From JAITWN01 sp964437335 (lineage in GTDB: Bacteria; Pseudomonadota; Gammaproteobacteria; SZUA-140), in contig CAYTGL010000002.1 in NCBI GenBank assembly GCA_964437335.1, positions 62,001 to 126,000 of the forward strand: a stretch of 64,000 nt of DNA. Direction: 5' to 3'. The notes beneath the pieces were generated by a model. The model was given only the letters and a program-made list of their open reading frames with translations. It did no database searches and had not been told where the DNA came from. The position numbers and the translations under genes are program-made. Shown here in pieces: positions 62,440 to 64,000 of the stretch (position 1 is its first letter; each line of letters starts with the position of its first letter).

Positions 62440-63329
62440 CACCCGGCCTTGCCGAAGATCATGCCGACAGCATCCTCGAACTGGCTTTGCACTTGCGTGA
62501 GGATCCATGGCAATACCGTCACCGGGAGACGCAACTGATCCCAGGCGCGCGCATCGAGCGGCGGGACGAAGCGTTCGCCGCCGGCGCCCGATTCGAGCGT
62601 GTGCGCAATGATGTCTGCGACATGGACGATCGCGGCGCCGATGTGGCAGGCGCCGTCCGGCGGACAGGGCCGGTGATGCGAGCCGACCGCGATCGCAAGT
62701 GATTCGGGCAGGTTCCAGCGCCGCAACAAAGCGGCGCCGACATCGGTATGATCGAAGCCGAGCCGGCGGCGTTCGACCCTGTACAGCAATTCGCCTTCCG
62801 CCGCGCTCTCGGCGACCAGCGCAGGAAAGCGGTCGGGCAGCTCGGTGGCCATCACCAGGCGTCCGACGTCATGCAGCAGGCCGGCAATGAAGTAGTGCTC
62901 GACGTTGACTTCGCGGCGACAGGTAGCGATGACGCGCGCGGCAACGCCGCAGGCGACGCTGTGACGCCAGAACGCATCGAGGCTCAGCGCATCGTCTCCG
63001 CTATCATCAAACAGATCGACGACCCCGGTCACGACCGCAAGATCACGCAACTGATGCGTGCCGATGATCGTAACCGCACGGGTGATCGTGTCGATCTTCG
63101 CCGGGAAACCGTAGAGCGCGCTGTTCGCAAGGCGCAGCAAGCGGGCGGTCAGCCCGGGGTCTTCACCGATGATTCGGGCGACGTCGCGGTTCGAACATAA
63201 CGGGTCATTGACGACCGCGACGAGGCGCTCACAGACCGTCGGCAACGACAACAGCCTGCTGACGCCTGCAACCAGCGAGTGCGCGGTCAGGGAATCCTCT
63301 ACGAACGCCTGTCTGTTCGGCGCGTTCAC
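62439..63329 (-). CDS. HDOD domain protein
   Basis: A 296-residue HDOD protein: LLSLPTVCERLVAVVND, GEDPGLTARLLRLANSALYGFPAKIDTITRAVTIIG and FIAGLLHDVGRLVM. It keeps a full His-Asp doublet. Similar in layout to the protein at 51259-52182. The start is GTG 63329, overlapping the stop of the first operon gene. Its neighbours suggest a signalling output upstream of the kinase. Confidence 0.9.
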   Translation of the reverse strand: MNAPNRQAFVEDSLTAHSLVAGVSRLLSLPTVCERLVAVVNDPLCSNRDVARIIGEDPGLTARLLRLANSALYGFPAKIDTITRAVTIIGTHQLRDLAVVTGVVDLFDDSGDDALSLDAFWRHSVACGVAARVIATCRREVNVEHYFIAGLLHDVGRLVMATELPDRFPALVAESAAEGELLYRVERRRLGFDHTDVGAALLRRWNLPESLAIAVGSHHRPCPPDGACHIGAAIVHVADIIAHTLESGAGGERFVPPLDARAWDQLRLPVTVLPWILTQVQSQFEDAVGMIFGKAG

Positions 63330-63649
63330 AGTGCTTTCCGCAGCCGGAACCGGAACAGCTCCGCGATGACGGGATGGGACATGTCGGCATGGCGAAAGCG
63401 CGGCGCCAGGGATTCCCAGGCGGCCCGGTAGCGCTCGGCTTCGGCGTCCGCCGCGGGGTGATCATTCGCCACCGGTTCATTAACGGCGCCGTCGACACCG
63501 ACCGAAAACACGCCCCAGGCCTTCAGCATGCGCAGGTGGTTCGGGGCGATGATCGTACCGGCCCCGAGTAATACGCGACCGTTCACATGGACGGCGTCGC
63601 GCGCGAGGACCATTCCGGGTTCGAGCTTGTCGATTGTGATTTCGAGCAT
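63326..63649 (-). CDS. Small protein resembling the N-terminal region of HD-GYP phosphodiesterases
   Basis: A 107-residue protein: MLEITIDKLEPGMVLARDAVHVNGRVLLGAGTIIAP is split by inspection into ITIDKLEPGMVLARD and NGRVLLGAGT, the pattern at the start of HD-GYP proteins, followed by HLRMLKAWGV. No HD or GYP motif follows, so no catalysis is expected. The stop overlaps the HDOD start. ATG 63649 has AGGTGG upstream; GTG 63661 is an in-frame alternative. It is the first gene behind the sigma-28-like promoter. Confidence 0.72.
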   Translation of the reverse strand: MLEITIDKLEPGMVLARDAVHVNGRVLLGAGTIIAPNHLRMLKAWGVFSVGVDGAVNEPVANDHPAADAEAERYRAAWESLAPRFRHADMSHPVIAELFRFRLRKAL

Positions 63650-63712
63650 CGTCCAGTCCACCTGCCGGCAGGGAACAGCGGGACCGGGGGCAGTCCCGGC
63701 CGCCTGTGGATT

Positions 63713-63739
63713 CTATCGGCGTGCCCGTCAAAGACTTTA
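63713..63739 (-). promoter_or_regulatory. Sigma-28 (FliA) flagellar-type promoter of the HDOD/phosphorelay operon
   Basis: On the minus strand TAAAGTCT (63739-63732), 11 bases, then GCCGATAG (63720-63713) differ from the FliA consensus TAAAGTTT-N11-GCCGATAA by one base in each half. Spacing is exact. Transcription would begin about 63706, some 57 bases before the first ATG. No other strong promoter was seen in this gap. Confidence 0.78.
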
Positions 63740-63868
63740 ACAAGGTCAATGAGATACCGTGCCGCGCCGGGGCGTGGCCGCGGCCATTGCAATCGCCGCG
63801 GATTCCCCCCAGAATCGAAAACAGGAAACGGATTCGTTCCACCGCTCGCAAACGAGAAGGAGGGCGCG

Positions 63869-64000
63869 ATGAAGATATCCGAAGTCATGACCACCGGCGT
63901 CATCAGCGCGCGTGAAGAAGATACCGTACGCAAGGTCATCGAATTGATGGTGATGCGCCACTGCGGATCGATCCCGATCGTCCGGGAGACCGACCGGCTG
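63869..64000 (+). CDS. CBS-domain protein, N-terminal part (truncated by window edge)
   Basis: Forty-four residues are visible: MKISEVMTTGVISAREEDTV then a first CBS half with LMVMRHCGSIPIV. CBS pairs bind adenosyl ligands and regulate attached or partner proteins. RBS AAGGAGG precedes ATG 63869. It diverges from the signalling operon. Confidence 0.85.
   Translation, partial: MKISEVMTTGVISAREEDTVRKVIELMVMRHCGSIPIVRETDRL

Overview
The window is a GC-rich gammaproteobacterial chromosome segment. The evidence is gene content and order: a complete division and cell-wall (dcw) cluster mraZ-rsmH-ftsL-ftsI-murE-murF-mraY-murD-ftsW-murG-murC-murB-ddlB-ftsQ-ftsA-ftsZ-lpxC, then dciA, an M23 peptidase, secA and argJ, in the order I recall from Pseudomonas-type genomes. 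Other markers are rnpB beside mraZ, the rsmI-lpoA-yraN-dolP block, sspAB, and dut-coaBC-radC-rpmBG. MurE carries the DNPR motif of meso-diaminopimelate enzymes, so this is a Gram-negative envelope with LPS (lpxC), MlaA and an Lpp-like lipoprotein. The genus cannot be fixed from the sequence. No tRNA, 5S/16S/23S rRNA, CRISPR array, prophage or complete insertion sequence was seen.

Layout. 1-5.2 kb: the pyrE end, a CPA2 antiporter, a two-part accessory insert (an EVE-HNH endonuclease and a VapBC toxin-antitoxin pair with its operator), a TSUP permease and argB. 5.2-10.1 kb: algC, dut, coaBC, radC, rpmB and rpmG, closed by a strong terminator. 10.1-34.7 kb: argJ, secA, the M23 peptidase, dciA, and the dcw cluster on the minus strand, driven from an mraZ promoter with four MraZ boxes in 10-bp phase. 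34.9-41.7 kb: rnpB, rsmI, lpoA, yraN, dolP, a GlcD-type FAD oxidase, sspB and sspA. 42-51 kb: TraB-family protein, pirin, a pentapeptide-repeat lipoprotein, a rubredoxin-reductase-like flavoprotein divergent from fpr, a small possibly leaderless gene, dsbB, mlaA, msrB, an Lpp-like lipoprotein convergent with a LysM/YkuD/SPOR L,D-transpeptidase. 51-64 kb: an HDOD gene, an M16C protease, a secreted unknown, rnd, purT, a small unknown, then a five-gene minus-strand signalling operon (HD-GYP N-terminal-like protein, HDOD, hybrid kinase, receiver, HDOD) behind a close match to a flagellar sigma-28 promoter. The window ends inside a CBS-domain gene.

The most unusual structure is a dispersed hairpin repeat in four intergenic copies (5283-5388, 9458-9565, 36207-36318, 41873-41992). 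Each has an almost invariant 52-base core flanked by 27-34-base arms. The arms pair almost perfectly with each other within a copy but differ strongly between copies. Shared sequence is therefore confined to the core while self-complementarity is kept, which ordinary copy-and-paste of a fixed element does not explain. A second, unrelated palindromic family built on GGGGTCAGACCCC occurs in five intergenic places.
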